Source of the DNA: Sphingopyxis fribergensis
GTDB lineage: Bacteria; Pseudomonadota; Alphaproteobacteria; Sphingomonadales; Sphingomonadaceae
Length of the DNA stretch: 64,000 bases
Direction: 5' to 3'
NCBI RefSeq assembly: GCF_000803645.1
Contig: NZ_CP009122.1
Span: 534,501 to 598,500, forward strand
In this document: positions 24,344-32,207 of the stretch, in pieces
How positions within the stretch are numbered: the stretch's first letter is position 1
Layout of the letters: every line of letters starts with the position of its first letter
The notes under the pieces: model-generated
Told to the model about the DNA's origin: nothing
Databases searched by the model: none
What the model saw: the letters and a program-made list of their open reading frames with translations, nothing else
Position numbers and translations under genes: made by a program

Positions 24344-24732
24344 TGGACCTGGTCGACGAGACGCTGCGCGAATGGCGCCGCGCGGCCTTTGTCTATGGCC
24401 AGTCCGATTGCATGCTGTCGATCGGCCGGTATCTCGCAAAGGCGGGCCACAAGGACGTGACGGGGCAGTTTCTTGGCCGATACACCACAGCGGAAGGCGC
24501 AGAGGCTCAAATGGCCGCGCACGGCGGCGTTGCGGGCCTGATTGCACTGGCTGGCGCGGCGCCTAAGCCCGGCGCCCCTGCGCGCGGCGATGTGCTTGAA
24601 ATCGCTTATGATGGCGGCTCGATTGGAGGACTTTGCACCGGGGATTGCGCCGCAGTGCGACTTGATCGCGGCGTTGTCGAGCTCAAGCTCCGGTTCGTCA
24701 CTGTTCTGGGCGTCTGGGCGGGGGGCGGCTAA
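24343..24732 (+). CDS. DUF6950-like tail protein
   Basis: 129 residues (ATG 24343; GTG 24340 is possible). FVYGQSDCMLSIGRYLAKAG matches the DUF6950 pattern, where a Cys after an Asp starts a helix as in NlpC/P60 peptidases. A later CTGDC pair in GGLCTGDCAAVRLDRGVVEL could contribute. Tail-tip genes of this type correspond in position to lambda gpK. Whether it cleaves peptidoglycan is uncertain. Confidence 0.65.
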   Translation: MDLVDETLREWRRAAFVYGQSDCMLSIGRYLAKAGHKDVTGQFLGRYTTAEGAEAQMAAHGGVAGLIALAGAAPKPGAPARGDVLEIAYDGGSIGGLCTGDCAAVRLDRGVVELKLRFVTVLGVWAGGG

Positions 24733-26822
24733 TGGCATCGGTCAAGAAAATCGTTTCGCTCGTGGCGCTCGCCGCTCTGGCGGTTTTCGTGCCGCAGGTA
24801 GCGCTGATCGTCGGGCCGAAGCTGCTGGGCGCGGCAATCGGCGCAGTATTCGGGCCAAAGAACCGGTCGAAGATGGAGGCCAGCAAGGTCAACGTCAAAA
24901 TCCCCGAACCGCCGCGCTGGTTGAACTGCGGCCGCGCGCGCCAGGGCGGGGGTGTCCTGTTCGCCGAGTTCGATGGCGAGGGGCGGTGGTGGTATCTCGT
25001 GGTTCATAGCGACGAGATCCTGCACGACGGATTTTCCTACTTCCTCGACGACGAGCCAGTGACCCTCGACGGCTCTGGCTATGTCAACGAAAAGGAATTC
25101 CGCCTCAAGACGAACAAGGCGAAGGACCCCGCCGAAACCGATGGGGAGGGCAAAGGCTATATCCGAATCTGGACGACGACTTATTCGGAAACCGACCCGA
25201 CGCCGCCACGCATCTCCGAACTCGACGCTGCATTCGCGTCCAAATGGACGAGCGATCACCGGCTAGTCGGAACCACCTTCAGCGTTGTGTGCATGGATGC
25301 GATAGAGATCGAGCACCGCTACAAAATATATCGCTGGCGCGGCCCGATCGGATTGGGAGAGCCCGCTATCAGCGTGGTTGGCGACTGGGCGAACGCATTC
25401 GATCCGCGCGACGAAGCTCAGACCCTTGGCGACCGCACAACGTATAAGCCGACGCGCAATCCGGTGCTGGTATGGGCATGGTTCCGCACGCACCCGTTCG
25501 GCCGCGGAAAGGCGGAAAGCTCGATCGATTGGGGCCGCATCGCCGAACAGGCCGACATCTGCGATCAAGACGTCGTCGGCATCGAGGGCACCCAGAAACG
25601 ATACGAGGCGGGCGTCGCGATCGTCGACGAAACGCGCCGCGTGGATGCCGAGCAAGAGATACTTGCGGCGTGCGACGGATTCATCTTCTTCGGCGAAGAC
25701 GGTAAGGCATGGGTCAACGTCGGACATTACACCGCTCCGACCATCTCGTTGTCGCGCAACCGGGACATCATGGCGATGTCATCGATAGAAGCGCAGGACG
25801 GCGAGAGCGAGACGCAGGGTGTCATCGTGCGCTATACGGACCCCGCCGCCAATTACACCGCGCAGCCTTCGGCGGCATGGATCAACCCGCTCTATTACGA
25901 CCCCTTCACGACGCCGAAGTTCCTGACGATCGATGTTCTACCCTGCCAGAATCACAACCAGGCGATGCGTATTGCCAAGGCTGTCGGCCAGCGGGCGCAG
26001 CCCCGGCATAAAATTGCACCGATCGCCAATCTTCGCGGCCTTCAATGCAGGCACGAGCGCATCGTCGCGATCGATTACGACAACACGTTCGCGGGTGATT
26101 ATGAGATCGCCACCCCCGTCGAACTGGACGGCGCCGGCATCTTCACCGGGTTCGGCGCTGTTCCGGTCAATTCGAGCCGCTGGACGCTGCTACCCGGCGA
26201 AGAGCAGCCGAAGCCCGTTGTCGACGGTTCTATCGGGACGGTGAGCTTCCCCGCGATCAGCGGCGAGAGCGTTGCCTATTCCGACGGCGCGATCAGGATC
26301 GACTTTCCTGCCTTGCCCCGCGACGACGCGACATATGTCGGCGAATATATCCTGACTTCGGAAATCACCGGGAGCGAAAACGATCCGTGGGTTTCGATGA
26401 CGGTCAATGTCGATACGGCGGTAAGCGGGCCGGTGCAGGGCGGCGCCAGCTATACCGTTCGCTATCGCTATGTCGTCACGTCGGGGCGGGGATCGGCCTA
26501 TGAATATGCGACGATCACGCCCGAAGACACGATGCCGCCAGCCACCAATCTGACGGTCGACGGCGGGGTCGGCGAGGCTGCGGTGACGTGGAAAAACCCG
26601 AACGACCTGCGGTTTTTCTCGTCTGATATCTACCGCGGGACGACGAACGTCTTTGGCTCGGCAACGCTCATCGCGCCGGGGTATGCGGGCGGGCTCGGGG
26701 AGCTTCAGACCATCACCGATACGCCGCTCGCGCCGGACACCTATTACTATTGGATCGTGGCCACTGATGGCGGTTCGATCGAAGCCACTCCCACTGGCCC
26801 GGTGAGCGGGACCGTGACCTAA
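24732..26822 (+). CDS. Tail tip central protein (gpJ-like hub)
   Basis: 696 residues. N-terminal hydrophobic stretch SLVALAALAVFVPQVALIVG, then a hub domain with EPPRWLNCGRARQGGG, DGFIFFGEDGKAWVNVGHYT and IAPIANLRGLQCRHERIVAI, and C-terminal beta domains with a fibronectin III-like module (PPATNLTVDGGVGEAAVTW, then DTYYYWIVATDGG). Role: baseplate hub and probable receptor contact. Homologous by layout to lambda J and GTA hub proteins. Confidence 0.8.
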   Translation: MASVKKIVSLVALAALAVFVPQVALIVGPKLLGAAIGAVFGPKNRSKMEASKVNVKIPEPPRWLNCGRARQGGGVLFAEFDGEGRWWYLVVHSDEILHDGFSYFLDDEPVTLDGSGYVNEKEFRLKTNKAKDPAETDGEGKGYIRIWTTTYSETDPTPPRISELDAAFASKWTSDHRLVGTTFSVVCMDAIEIEHRYKIYRWRGPIGLGEPAISVVGDWANAFDPRDEAQTLGDRTTYKPTRNPVLVWAWFRTHPFGRGKAESSIDWGRIAEQADICDQDVVGIEGTQKRYEAGVAIVDETRRVDAEQEILAACDGFIFFGEDGKAWVNVGHYTAPTISLSRNRDIMAMSSIEAQDGESETQGVIVRYTDPAANYTAQPSAAWINPLYYDPFTTPKFLTIDVLPCQNHNQAMRIAKAVGQRAQPRHKIAPIANLRGLQCRHERIVAIDYDNTFAGDYEIATPVELDGAGIFTGFGAVPVNSSRWTLLPGEEQPKPVVDGSIGTVSFPAISGESVAYSDGAIRIDFPALPRDDATYVGEYILTSEITGSENDPWVSMTVNVDTAVSGPVQGGASYTVRYRYVVTSGRGSAYEYATITPEDTMPPATNLTVDGGVGEAAVTWKNPNDLRFFSSDIYRGTTNVFGSATLIAPGYAGGLGELQTITDTPLAPDTYYYWIVATDGGSIEATPTGPVSGTVT

Positions 26823-26880
26823 CCGGCTTTCGTATTGTTTCAACAAACTTGTATAAAATTACGCCTCTGGCTATGATGGC

Positions 26881-26893
26881 GTAATATTCTTAC
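26881..26893. promoter_or_regulatory. Motif GYAAYATTMTTRC, site D (before fibre gene)
   Basis: GTAATATTCTTAC eleven bases before the ATG at 26905. Just upstream is AT-rich sequence with TTGTTTCAACAAA (a short inverted repeat) and TATAAAATT, a possible -10. Confidence 0.5.
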
Positions 26894-26904
26894 AAGGATG
26901 AAGC

Positions 26905-28548
26905 ATGGGCGCGATTGAAACACTCCGGGACGCTCTTTTCGGAAACCCCCCTTCGTCAACTATGGAGCCGTCTCGAGAAGGTGTCCTGGCGGCGTTCACT
27001 GAGTTGAGCAACCAGGCCATCACCGGCATCAACGCCGCCCAAGCCGGCCTAACGATCGTCGCCGACCTGGCAGCGCGCGACGCCTTCTATGCGACGACAG
27101 CGAACCGCACGAAGCTAGTTTACGTCAACAACAACAACGGCTCACCGGACGACGCTGCGAATGGCGTTTACGAATATGTCGGCGGGGCCCGGCTGGCGGA
27201 CGGCTATTACAACGGGCTCGCGTTGGCAGTGCAGCCGTTGGTCGATGATGCCGAGGCCGCGGCGGCGTCGGCACAGGCGGCCGCTGGGGTCGTGGATCCA
27301 ATCAATGGCGCCCCGCGCGTCGGCGTCTTGGGCGACAGCATCATTCAGGCAAACCATAACCCCTATGCCGCAGCCACGAACATGTATGGCGAATTTTTCT
27401 GGCTGCAGTCGGAGTTCCCATACTTCAATTTCGACGTGTGGCGTGATGACGCGATCACCGATGGGCTTCGATACTTCGATGGCCTCAACCAAGGCTATTC
27501 TGGCGAAACCAGCGCCGACATGCTGCCGCGCGTCCAGAAGCTGCTCAGCATGTCGCCTGATGTCGTCTGCGTTGCGATCGGCACCAACGATCTCGGGGAC
27601 GGCACTGCGCCTGCCGCCACGATGGCGAATATCGAGACGCTGTGCGAGGCCATCCTTGCCGCGGGCATCCCGGTCAAGCTCGCGAACATTCGCCCCGTGC
27701 TGTACGGCTATGGCTCGGTTCCCGAATGGAACAACGGCGGCACCTATCAGGTCAACCGCCTGACCCTGAACGGCCTCATTGCAGCTTATGCCGCTGCCAC
27801 CCCCGGCGTCGAGTTGGTAGACCTTTCGGCGGCCTATGGTGGCAACCAGCCCGCTAACATCGCAGACCTATTGCGCGACGGTTTGCACCCATTTCCGCAG
27901 GGCGCGTTTCTCGGCGCCATCTACGGATGGTTGCCCGCGCTGCGCAAGAATATCAAATCCATCCCCGCCAACACCGTTCTCTACGTCGAAGACACCAACG
28001 CTGTCAGCAACGGCGCGATGGCGGGTTCGGGCGGCGAAAAGGAAGCTGGCCGAGTGACCGGCGATGTCGCGGACAACTGGTTCGCGCCGGGCGGCAGTGC
28101 GACGACGACGATTACGGCGTCCAAGGTCACCGCCGGCCAGAAGTTCGTCATCGATCCGGGGGCGGGATCGGGAACCGAATCTTTCCGAATTCAGCCTGGG
28201 GACAGCAACTACCCGGAATATCTACCCTTTGATGACGGGCAGTTCGCGCGCGCCTTCGCCGAAATCGAGATTTCCGACTGGGGCGGCTTTCAACAAATCC
28301 GCCTGGATGGATTTGGCGGCAGCGGCGCGGGATATGGCGTCGATGTCGATCCGCTCCGCAATCTGGATCTCGACGGCGCGCGCAAATTCACCCTCATCTC
28401 GCCGCCGCTCCTGATTCCCGCCACTCCGAACCTCCTTCCGACGCTGCGCGTCTTCTACAACGGCGCGGCTTCCGGCACCGGCGAGATTATCATCAAGCGC
28501 TTCTGGATCGGCCTTGTCCCCGATCCCCGCCCGCTGTTCGGTTTCTGA
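26905..28548 (+). CDS. Tail fibre/spike with SGNH-type esterase domain
   Basis: 547 residues. Head of 130 residues with Ala-rich helices links to the tail. Then an SGNH hydrolase domain: GVLGDSII with Ser145, CVAIGTNDLGDGT (Asn block) and LLRDGLHPFPQGA with the catalytic Asp/His pair. A C-terminal beta domain (DWGGFQQIRLDGFGGSG) may bind glycans. Family knowledge says such tails remove acetyl groups from surface polysaccharide. The tail-like position supports receptor recognition. Confidence 0.8.
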   Translation: MGAIETLRDALFGNPPSSTMEPSREGVLAAFTELSNQAITGINAAQAGLTIVADLAARDAFYATTANRTKLVYVNNNNGSPDDAANGVYEYVGGARLADGYYNGLALAVQPLVDDAEAAAASAQAAAGVVDPINGAPRVGVLGDSIIQANHNPYAAATNMYGEFFWLQSEFPYFNFDVWRDDAITDGLRYFDGLNQGYSGETSADMLPRVQKLLSMSPDVVCVAIGTNDLGDGTAPAATMANIETLCEAILAAGIPVKLANIRPVLYGYGSVPEWNNGGTYQVNRLTLNGLIAAYAAATPGVELVDLSAAYGGNQPANIADLLRDGLHPFPQGAFLGAIYGWLPALRKNIKSIPANTVLYVEDTNAVSNGAMAGSGGEKEAGRVTGDVADNWFAPGGSATTTITASKVTAGQKFVIDPGAGSGTESFRIQPGDSNYPEYLPFDDGQFARAFAEIEISDWGGFQQIRLDGFGGSGAGYGVDVDPLRNLDLDGARKFTLISPPLLIPATPNLLPTLRVFYNGAASGTGEIIIKRFWIGLVPDPRPLFGF

Positions 28549-28550
28549 CG

Positions 28551-28649
28551 GTGACGGACCTCCTCGAACCCCACCTCTGGGCCGCGCTCGTCCTCGCGGT
28601 GATTGCCATCGCATCGCTCGGCTACCTCTACTGGCGGTATTACCGGTGA
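28551..28649 (+). CDS. Very small single-span membrane protein (32 residues)
   Basis: GTG 28551 to TGA 28647-28649, overlapping the next GTG. The product is a short polar head (TDLLEPHLW), a membrane helix (AALVLAVIAIASLGYLYW) and a basic end (RYYR). The translational overlap and membrane-like composition before lysis genes suggest a holin partner or antiholin. Speculative. Confidence 0.45.
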   Translation: MTDLLEPHLWAALVLAVIAIASLGYLYWRYYR

Positions 28650-28846
28650 CCCCTGAACTGATAACCGCATTCGGCCAATTCGGATCGATGGGCCTCATGG
28701 TGCTCTATCTCGTCTGGCGCGAAAAGACCGGCGCCGAAAAGCGCGGTCAGGTCGAACTCGCGCGCGCGGCATCGGATATCGAGTTGGCGAAGGCCCTGAC
28801 CGCTCTGACCGTCACGATCCAGCATCTCGATCAGAGAATGAAATGA
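28646..28846 (+). CDS. Small membrane protein, lysis region
   Basis: 66 residues from GTG 28646. One membrane helix (LITAFGQFGSMGLMVLYLVW) followed by a charged helical tail (VELARAASDIELAKALTALT). The layout resembles small phage membrane proteins such as class III-type holins or spanin partners. Overlaps the next ATG. Confidence 0.5.
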   Translation: MTPELITAFGQFGSMGLMVLYLVWREKTGAEKRGQVELARAASDIELAKALTALTVTIQHLDQRMK

Positions 28847-29040
28847 ACGGCAACGGCCAGATCGCCGCCATCCGTGCGGTGCAAGCGGCTTCGATCCGGT
28901 TGACGCTGGCGTGCGCGGAGATCGTCGGGCCGCTCGATATCGCGCTTGGCATGGCAGAGGCCGGTACGCTCGGTGAGAATGTCCCCGAAGCCATGAAGCT
29001 GCAAGTCGAAGCCATCAAACGCAGGGAGCGAAAACAATGA
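28843..29040 (+). CDS. Small phage protein before endolysin
   Basis: 65 residues. It reads NGQIAAIRAVQAASIRLTLA then CAEIVGPLDIALGMAEA and a basic end RRERK. Weakly hydrophobic helices; overlaps both neighbours (ATGA). Function unknown. Confidence 0.45.
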   Translation: MNGNGQIAAIRAVQAASIRLTLACAEIVGPLDIALGMAEAGTLGENVPEAMKLQVEAIKRRERKQ

Positions 29041-29828
29041 ACCTCGCACAGATGCTCGACACGGCACGCCTGTTCGCGGCGAAGGCAATCGCCCCCGCTC
29101 CGGTGGCCCCCGTCGTCCCGCCGCCACGTCCTGCCCCGCACATCGACCGCGACCTGTCCTTCGCGCAGCGCCAGATCGACATCGACTTCCTCTGCCTCGC
29201 CTTCCCGCAGAACAAGCGGGCGAACCTCATCCAATGGGTGAAGCCCGCGCAAGACGCCTGCTATCGGTGGGGGATAGACACCTTCCGCGAGGTCGCCTCA
29301 TTCTTCGCGAATATCAGCGTCGAATCCGCCGGCCTGACGCGGCTCGAAGAGAACATGAACTATTCGGCGCGTCGCATGGCCGAGGTGTGGCCGGGACGCT
29401 ATGCGATCGGCGGCAAGGCAAGCAATGGCCCGAACGCGCTGGCCAAAAGCCTCGCCCACAATCCCGAGAAGCTGGCGAACAATGTCTATGCGAACCGCAT
29501 GGGCAACGGGCCGCCCTCGTCTGGCGATGGCTGGCGTCACCGCGGGTTCGGACCGAAGCAAACGACCGGCAAGAAGAACCAGCAGGATTTCGCGGATGCG
29601 GTCGGCATCCCGCTCGCTGACGTGCCCGCCTATATCCGCACCCCCGAAGGCGGCATGATGTCGGCCGGCTATTACTGGAAAGCCAACAATCTCGACGCCA
29701 AGGCAGCGACGCCGGGATGGAAAGACGACCGGATTGCGATCAACGGCGGGACGATCGGCCTCGCGCCCGTCGAAGCCATGGCCGACGACCTGATCGAAGA
29801 ATTGCTGCGCCGGGAGCAACTCCAGTGA
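29037..29828 (+). CDS. GH19-like endolysin
   Basis: 263 residues. A Pro-rich linker follows a short N-terminal helix. The catalytic part has FFANISVESAGLTRLEENMN with the likely catalytic Glu, SARRMAEVWPGRY, then GDGWRHRGFGPKQTTGKKNQ and INGGTIGLAP, the layout of phage GH19 chitinase-type lysozymes. These cut the glycan strand of peptidoglycan. No signal sequence is obvious, so release by a holin is expected. Confidence 0.85.
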   Translation: MNLAQMLDTARLFAAKAIAPAPVAPVVPPPRPAPHIDRDLSFAQRQIDIDFLCLAFPQNKRANLIQWVKPAQDACYRWGIDTFREVASFFANISVESAGLTRLEENMNYSARRMAEVWPGRYAIGGKASNGPNALAKSLAHNPEKLANNVYANRMGNGPPSSGDGWRHRGFGPKQTTGKKNQQDFADAVGIPLADVPAYIRTPEGGMMSAGYYWKANNLDAKAATPGWKDDRIAINGGTIGLAPVEAMADDLIEELLRREQLQ

Positions 29829-30166
29829 GCCTCTCCAACCGCGAGCAACTCGTCGCCTTCATCGCGCTCATCGTCGCCATCCTGACGCTCGGCCTCGCGC
29901 CCGTCGTCACCGCGGGCATCATGGGCAAGACGCTGCCCGACAGCCTTATCGCCGTGTCCGACAAAACCGTGACGGGGCTGGTCGGTGTGCTCGGCACGAT
30001 CGCAGCCATGATCTTCCGCACCAACCGCGCCGACGAAACCGCGACCGAGAACACCGGCAAGGCCTTTGAAGCCATCGCAGCCGCCGCAGCGTCGACACCT
30101 GCGCCTGAACCGGACGTCACCCTGAAACCGGGCGAGACTGCCCAAGCTGAAGGAACCCACGAATGA
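29825..30166 (+). CDS. Putative holin
   Basis: 113 residues from GTG 29825 (GTGA overlap with the endolysin). Two membrane helices: LVAFIALIVAILTLGLAPVV and VTGLVGVLGTIAAMIFRTN, with a charged Ala/Pro-rich C-terminus. Adjacent to the endolysin and a lipoprotein gene, a holin role is the best inference. Confidence 0.65.
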   Translation: MSLSNREQLVAFIALIVAILTLGLAPVVTAGIMGKTLPDSLIAVSDKTVTGLVGVLGTIAAMIFRTNRADETATENTGKAFEAIAAAAASTPAPEPDVTLKPGETAQAEGTHE

Positions 30167-30519
30167 AACGCATCATCCTCGCCGCCGCCCTCGCACTATC
30201 CCTGCCGGGATGCGCGACCCTGGCCGACACGCCCACGGCACCCCTCGCACAGACGCATATCGACGAGCAGGCGCTGACTGCCGCCTATGCTGGCTTCGAC
30301 GTGCTGCTGACCGCCGTGGACGGCCTTGTGGTGGCCGGGGTGCTGCAACCTGGCACCCCCAAGGCGCTCAAGGTCAAGGCCCTCATCCAGACGGCTCAGG
30401 ACGGTCTCAACACCGCGCGCGCCGTCCGCGAAGGGCTCAGCCAAGAAAACCCCGTGCTGGCGCTGGAACGGGCGACCAATGCCTTCCGCCAGATCACCGC
30501 TCTGCTCAAAGGAAACTGA
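30163..30519 (+). CDS. Phage lipoprotein
   Basis: 118 residues with a lipoprotein signal ending LSLPGC (Cys17). The mature part is helical: ALTAAYAGFDVLLTAVDGLV and LERATNAFRQITALLKGN. Position after the holin-like gene fits an outer-membrane spanin subunit, though it is longer than classic Rz1 and not proline-rich. Alternative: a superinfection-exclusion lipoprotein. Confidence 0.6.
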   Translation: MKRIILAAALALSLPGCATLADTPTAPLAQTHIDEQALTAAYAGFDVLLTAVDGLVVAGVLQPGTPKALKVKALIQTAQDGLNTARAVREGLSQENPVLALERATNAFRQITALLKGN

Positions 30520-30520
30520 G

Positions 30521-30760
30521 ATGGATTTCGAGAAACTCGCCGACGACCTGCTCGGCATCGTGAAAGCCGCCGCCCCGCTGGTCGGGATATCTGAGGAAGT
30601 CGCCGCGGTCGAAAGCATCGTGAAGTCGGCCAAGGGCGCCTATGAGACGATCAAGGTCGCGCTCGATCCGGCGAAGGCCGCGGAGGTTGAGGCTGGTTTC
30701 GATGCCTTTGCCGATGCTGTGAACGCGCACGCCGAGCGCACCAAGGCATCGTTGGGCTGA
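30521..30760 (+). CDS. Small helical protein, end of lysis block
   Basis: 79 residues from ATG 30521, two bases after the lipoprotein stop with AAAGGAAACTG before it. The sequence DFEKLADDLLGIVKAAAPLV then VAAVESIVKSAKGAYETIKV is acidic and amphipathic. Function unknown; last rightward prophage gene. Confidence 0.5.
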   Translation: MDFEKLADDLLGIVKAAAPLVGISEEVAAVESIVKSAKGAYETIKVALDPAKAAEVEAGFDAFADAVNAHAERTKASLG

Positions 30761-30788
30761 ATTATCGAACATCGCTGGGGCGCAGGGA

Positions 30789-30816
30789 GCGCGGGGTGGC
30801 TTCGGCTGTCCCGCGC
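30789..30816 (+). terminator. Probable terminator between lysis block and leftward operon
   Basis: Seven-base GC stem GCGCGGG (30789-30795) and CCCGCGC (30810-30816), with GGC/GCT pairs inside, followed by CTTTCGTCGTTT. It lies between converging transcription units. Confidence 0.6.
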
Positions 30817-30929
30817 CTTTCGTCGTTTCACGCCCAGACGTAGCGCCCTGCCACCACCACGATCACCACCCCCAACCCAATGGCAAACATCTTCCCACGG
30901 TGGAGTAAGGGGTTCACAGGGCTAGGGCT

Positions 30930-31157
30930 TTAGGCATTGTGGTCCTTCAATAGCGCGCGGACTTCGAGCCCGAGCGGGCGGGGCTCCCAACGGCGCGGCT
31001 CCTTGGCGACATGAACAAGGCCCATTCGCCTCATTCGCTGTCTCACCTTGTCCTGCGAGCGATCAGCAAGGCCGAGGCGTTGGCTATCGCATACCCGAAC
31101 CAGAAAGTCCCGCTGCGCCTCTCTGAGCCCCTTTGCTATGGTTTCAGCCTCGCTCAC
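30930..31157 (-). CDS. Small HTH-like protein, last gene of leftward operon
   Basis: 75 residues. EAQRDFLVRVCDSQRLGLAD then DKVRQRMRRMGLVHVAKEPR suggests a short winged-helix or ParE-like fold with a basic C-terminus. ATG overlaps the stop of the upstream gene (ATGA). Below it, between 30860 and 30925, only a hydrophobic 20-codon frame could be coding. Confidence 0.5.
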   Translation of the reverse strand: MSEAETIAKGLREAQRDFLVRVCDSQRLGLADRSQDKVRQRMRRMGLVHVAKEPRRWEPRPLGLEVRALLKDHNA

Positions 31158-31864
31158 TTCCCATCCCCCACGGCAGTGGCAAGAGCGGCGCGGGCGTTCT
31201 CTCGATACTCTTCGCGCAGCCGGTCATCACATTTTGCCCAGTCCGATGCTGAGCCATTCATCGCGCGGAAGTCAGCGACAGCGTGCCTCTCCACCACCTC
31301 ATCGCTGGCAAGGAAGGTGCGGACGGCGGCAGCCACGTCGTCAACGGTGCATTCGCATGCACTGAGCGTTTTGCGTATTTCGTGTTTCAGCTCATCCATT
31401 TGCCCCACCCTATTGGCGAGGAGGGCGCGGGAAACGATTACGTCGACGTCCTCCCACGATACCTCGGTTCCACCCGACGCATGGAAGAGTGCGAGCTTGT
31501 GATGGTCAGCCTCCAAGGTGGCAATGGTAGCGCGTAGGGTGGCAATGGTAGCGCGTAGGGCGGCAATGGTCGCAACCTCTCCCGCGAGCAGCTTTTGCAG
31601 ATGCGCGATCCCGGCGCCGCTTTCGAAGTGCGCCACCCTCTCGCGTAGGGCGGTGATCTCGTCGAGAGGGTAGCCCACGCTCTCGGCCACCATAGCGCGG
31701 ATTTCGTCCTTCGATTTGCCGGGTTTGTCAAAATCCTGCTGACCATAGACGAACGAAACGCGCTGTTCGAATTTTTCGGCTGGCGTCATAATATGGTGGC
31801 GGGCCTTTTCGATTGCCGCGTCAAGTTCGGGATTGGCTGGAGTTGGTTTAATCATCGCCATCAC
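31154..31864 (-). CDS. Coiled-coil phage protein
   Basis: 236 residues. The centre is a leucine-zipper-like coil with three 7-residue repeats (TIAALRA, TIATLRA, TIATLEA) encoded by 21-base DNA repeats. The N-terminus has a helical region (PAEKFEQRVSFVYGQQDFDK), the C-terminus another helical segment (DWAKCDDRLREEYRENARAA). Likely an oligomeric accessory protein. Overlaps its upstream neighbour by 17 bases. Confidence 0.5.
   Translation of the reverse strand: MMAMIKPTPANPELDAAIEKARHHIMTPAEKFEQRVSFVYGQQDFDKPGKSKDEIRAMVAESVGYPLDEITALRERVAHFESGAGIAHLQKLLAGEVATIAALRATIATLRATIATLEADHHKLALFHASGGTEVSWEDVDVIVSRALLANRVGQMDELKHEIRKTLSACECTVDDVAAAVRTFLASDEVVERHAVADFRAMNGSASDWAKCDDRLREEYRENARAALATAVGDGK
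31516..31578 (-). repeat. Three 21-base tandem repeats inside coiled-coil gene
   Basis: Three copies of a 21-base unit (GGTGGCAATGGTAGCGCGTA and relatives) encode successive coil heptads. The first two copies are identical and the third has a few changes, so expansion may be recent. Confidence 0.75.
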
Positions 31865-32156
31865 TGTTCTCCTGAATGTGGTCGCCGCGCTCGATAGAGT
31901 TGGCGGCGGAAGCCATGAACTTGTCGATCACGGGCGGGCAGTCCTCAGCCAAGTCCCGCAGCCAATCGACGATGCGCTTCTCGGCTTGTTCGCGGTGACG
32001 GGCGATGCGTTGCATCTCGGGGCTGTTGTCCGCCCAGCCCCATTCGAGAACCGCCTGATCTGTGCAGGTGTGAAAAATGCCCAGCGCGAGATAGAGTTCG
32101 CGATCAGCCTGCGTCACCTTGACCGCCTCTGGGGAGGTTATTGTTCCTTTGTCCAT
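31848..32156 (-). CDS. Phage hypothetical protein
   Basis: 102 residues. ADRELYLALGIFHTCTDQAV then AEKRIVDWLRDLAEDCPPVI, acidic and helical, ending in a DGDD tail. The ATG at 32156 follows an AGGAGAG site 51 bases after the TnpB-like stop. Similar helical proteins with AEDCPPVIDKF occur in phage accessory operons. Function unknown. Confidence 0.5.
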   Translation of the reverse strand: MDKGTITSPEAVKVTQADRELYLALGIFHTCTDQAVLEWGWADNSPEMQRIARHREQAEKRIVDWLRDLAEDCPPVIDKFMASAANSIERGDHIQENSDGDD

Positions 32157-32207
32157 GGCTGCTCTCCTATCGGTGGGGTGAAGCGAAAGAGGCGGTGGCT
32201 GCTCCGG

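Noticed and set aside
30862..30924. 20-codon hydrophobic frame on the minus strand after the last small gene
   Set aside because: GGGAAG precedes its ATG and the peptide is membrane-like, but there is no overlap or conservation evidence.
31516..31578. CRISPR-like repeats
   Set aside because: Repeats are direct, 21 bases, without spacers, and lie in frame within a coding gene.
32157..32207. IS right end or guide-RNA end after the TnpB-like gene
   Set aside because: Only 51 bases separate it from the next gene and no clear hairpin end was recognised; left as a question in the findings.
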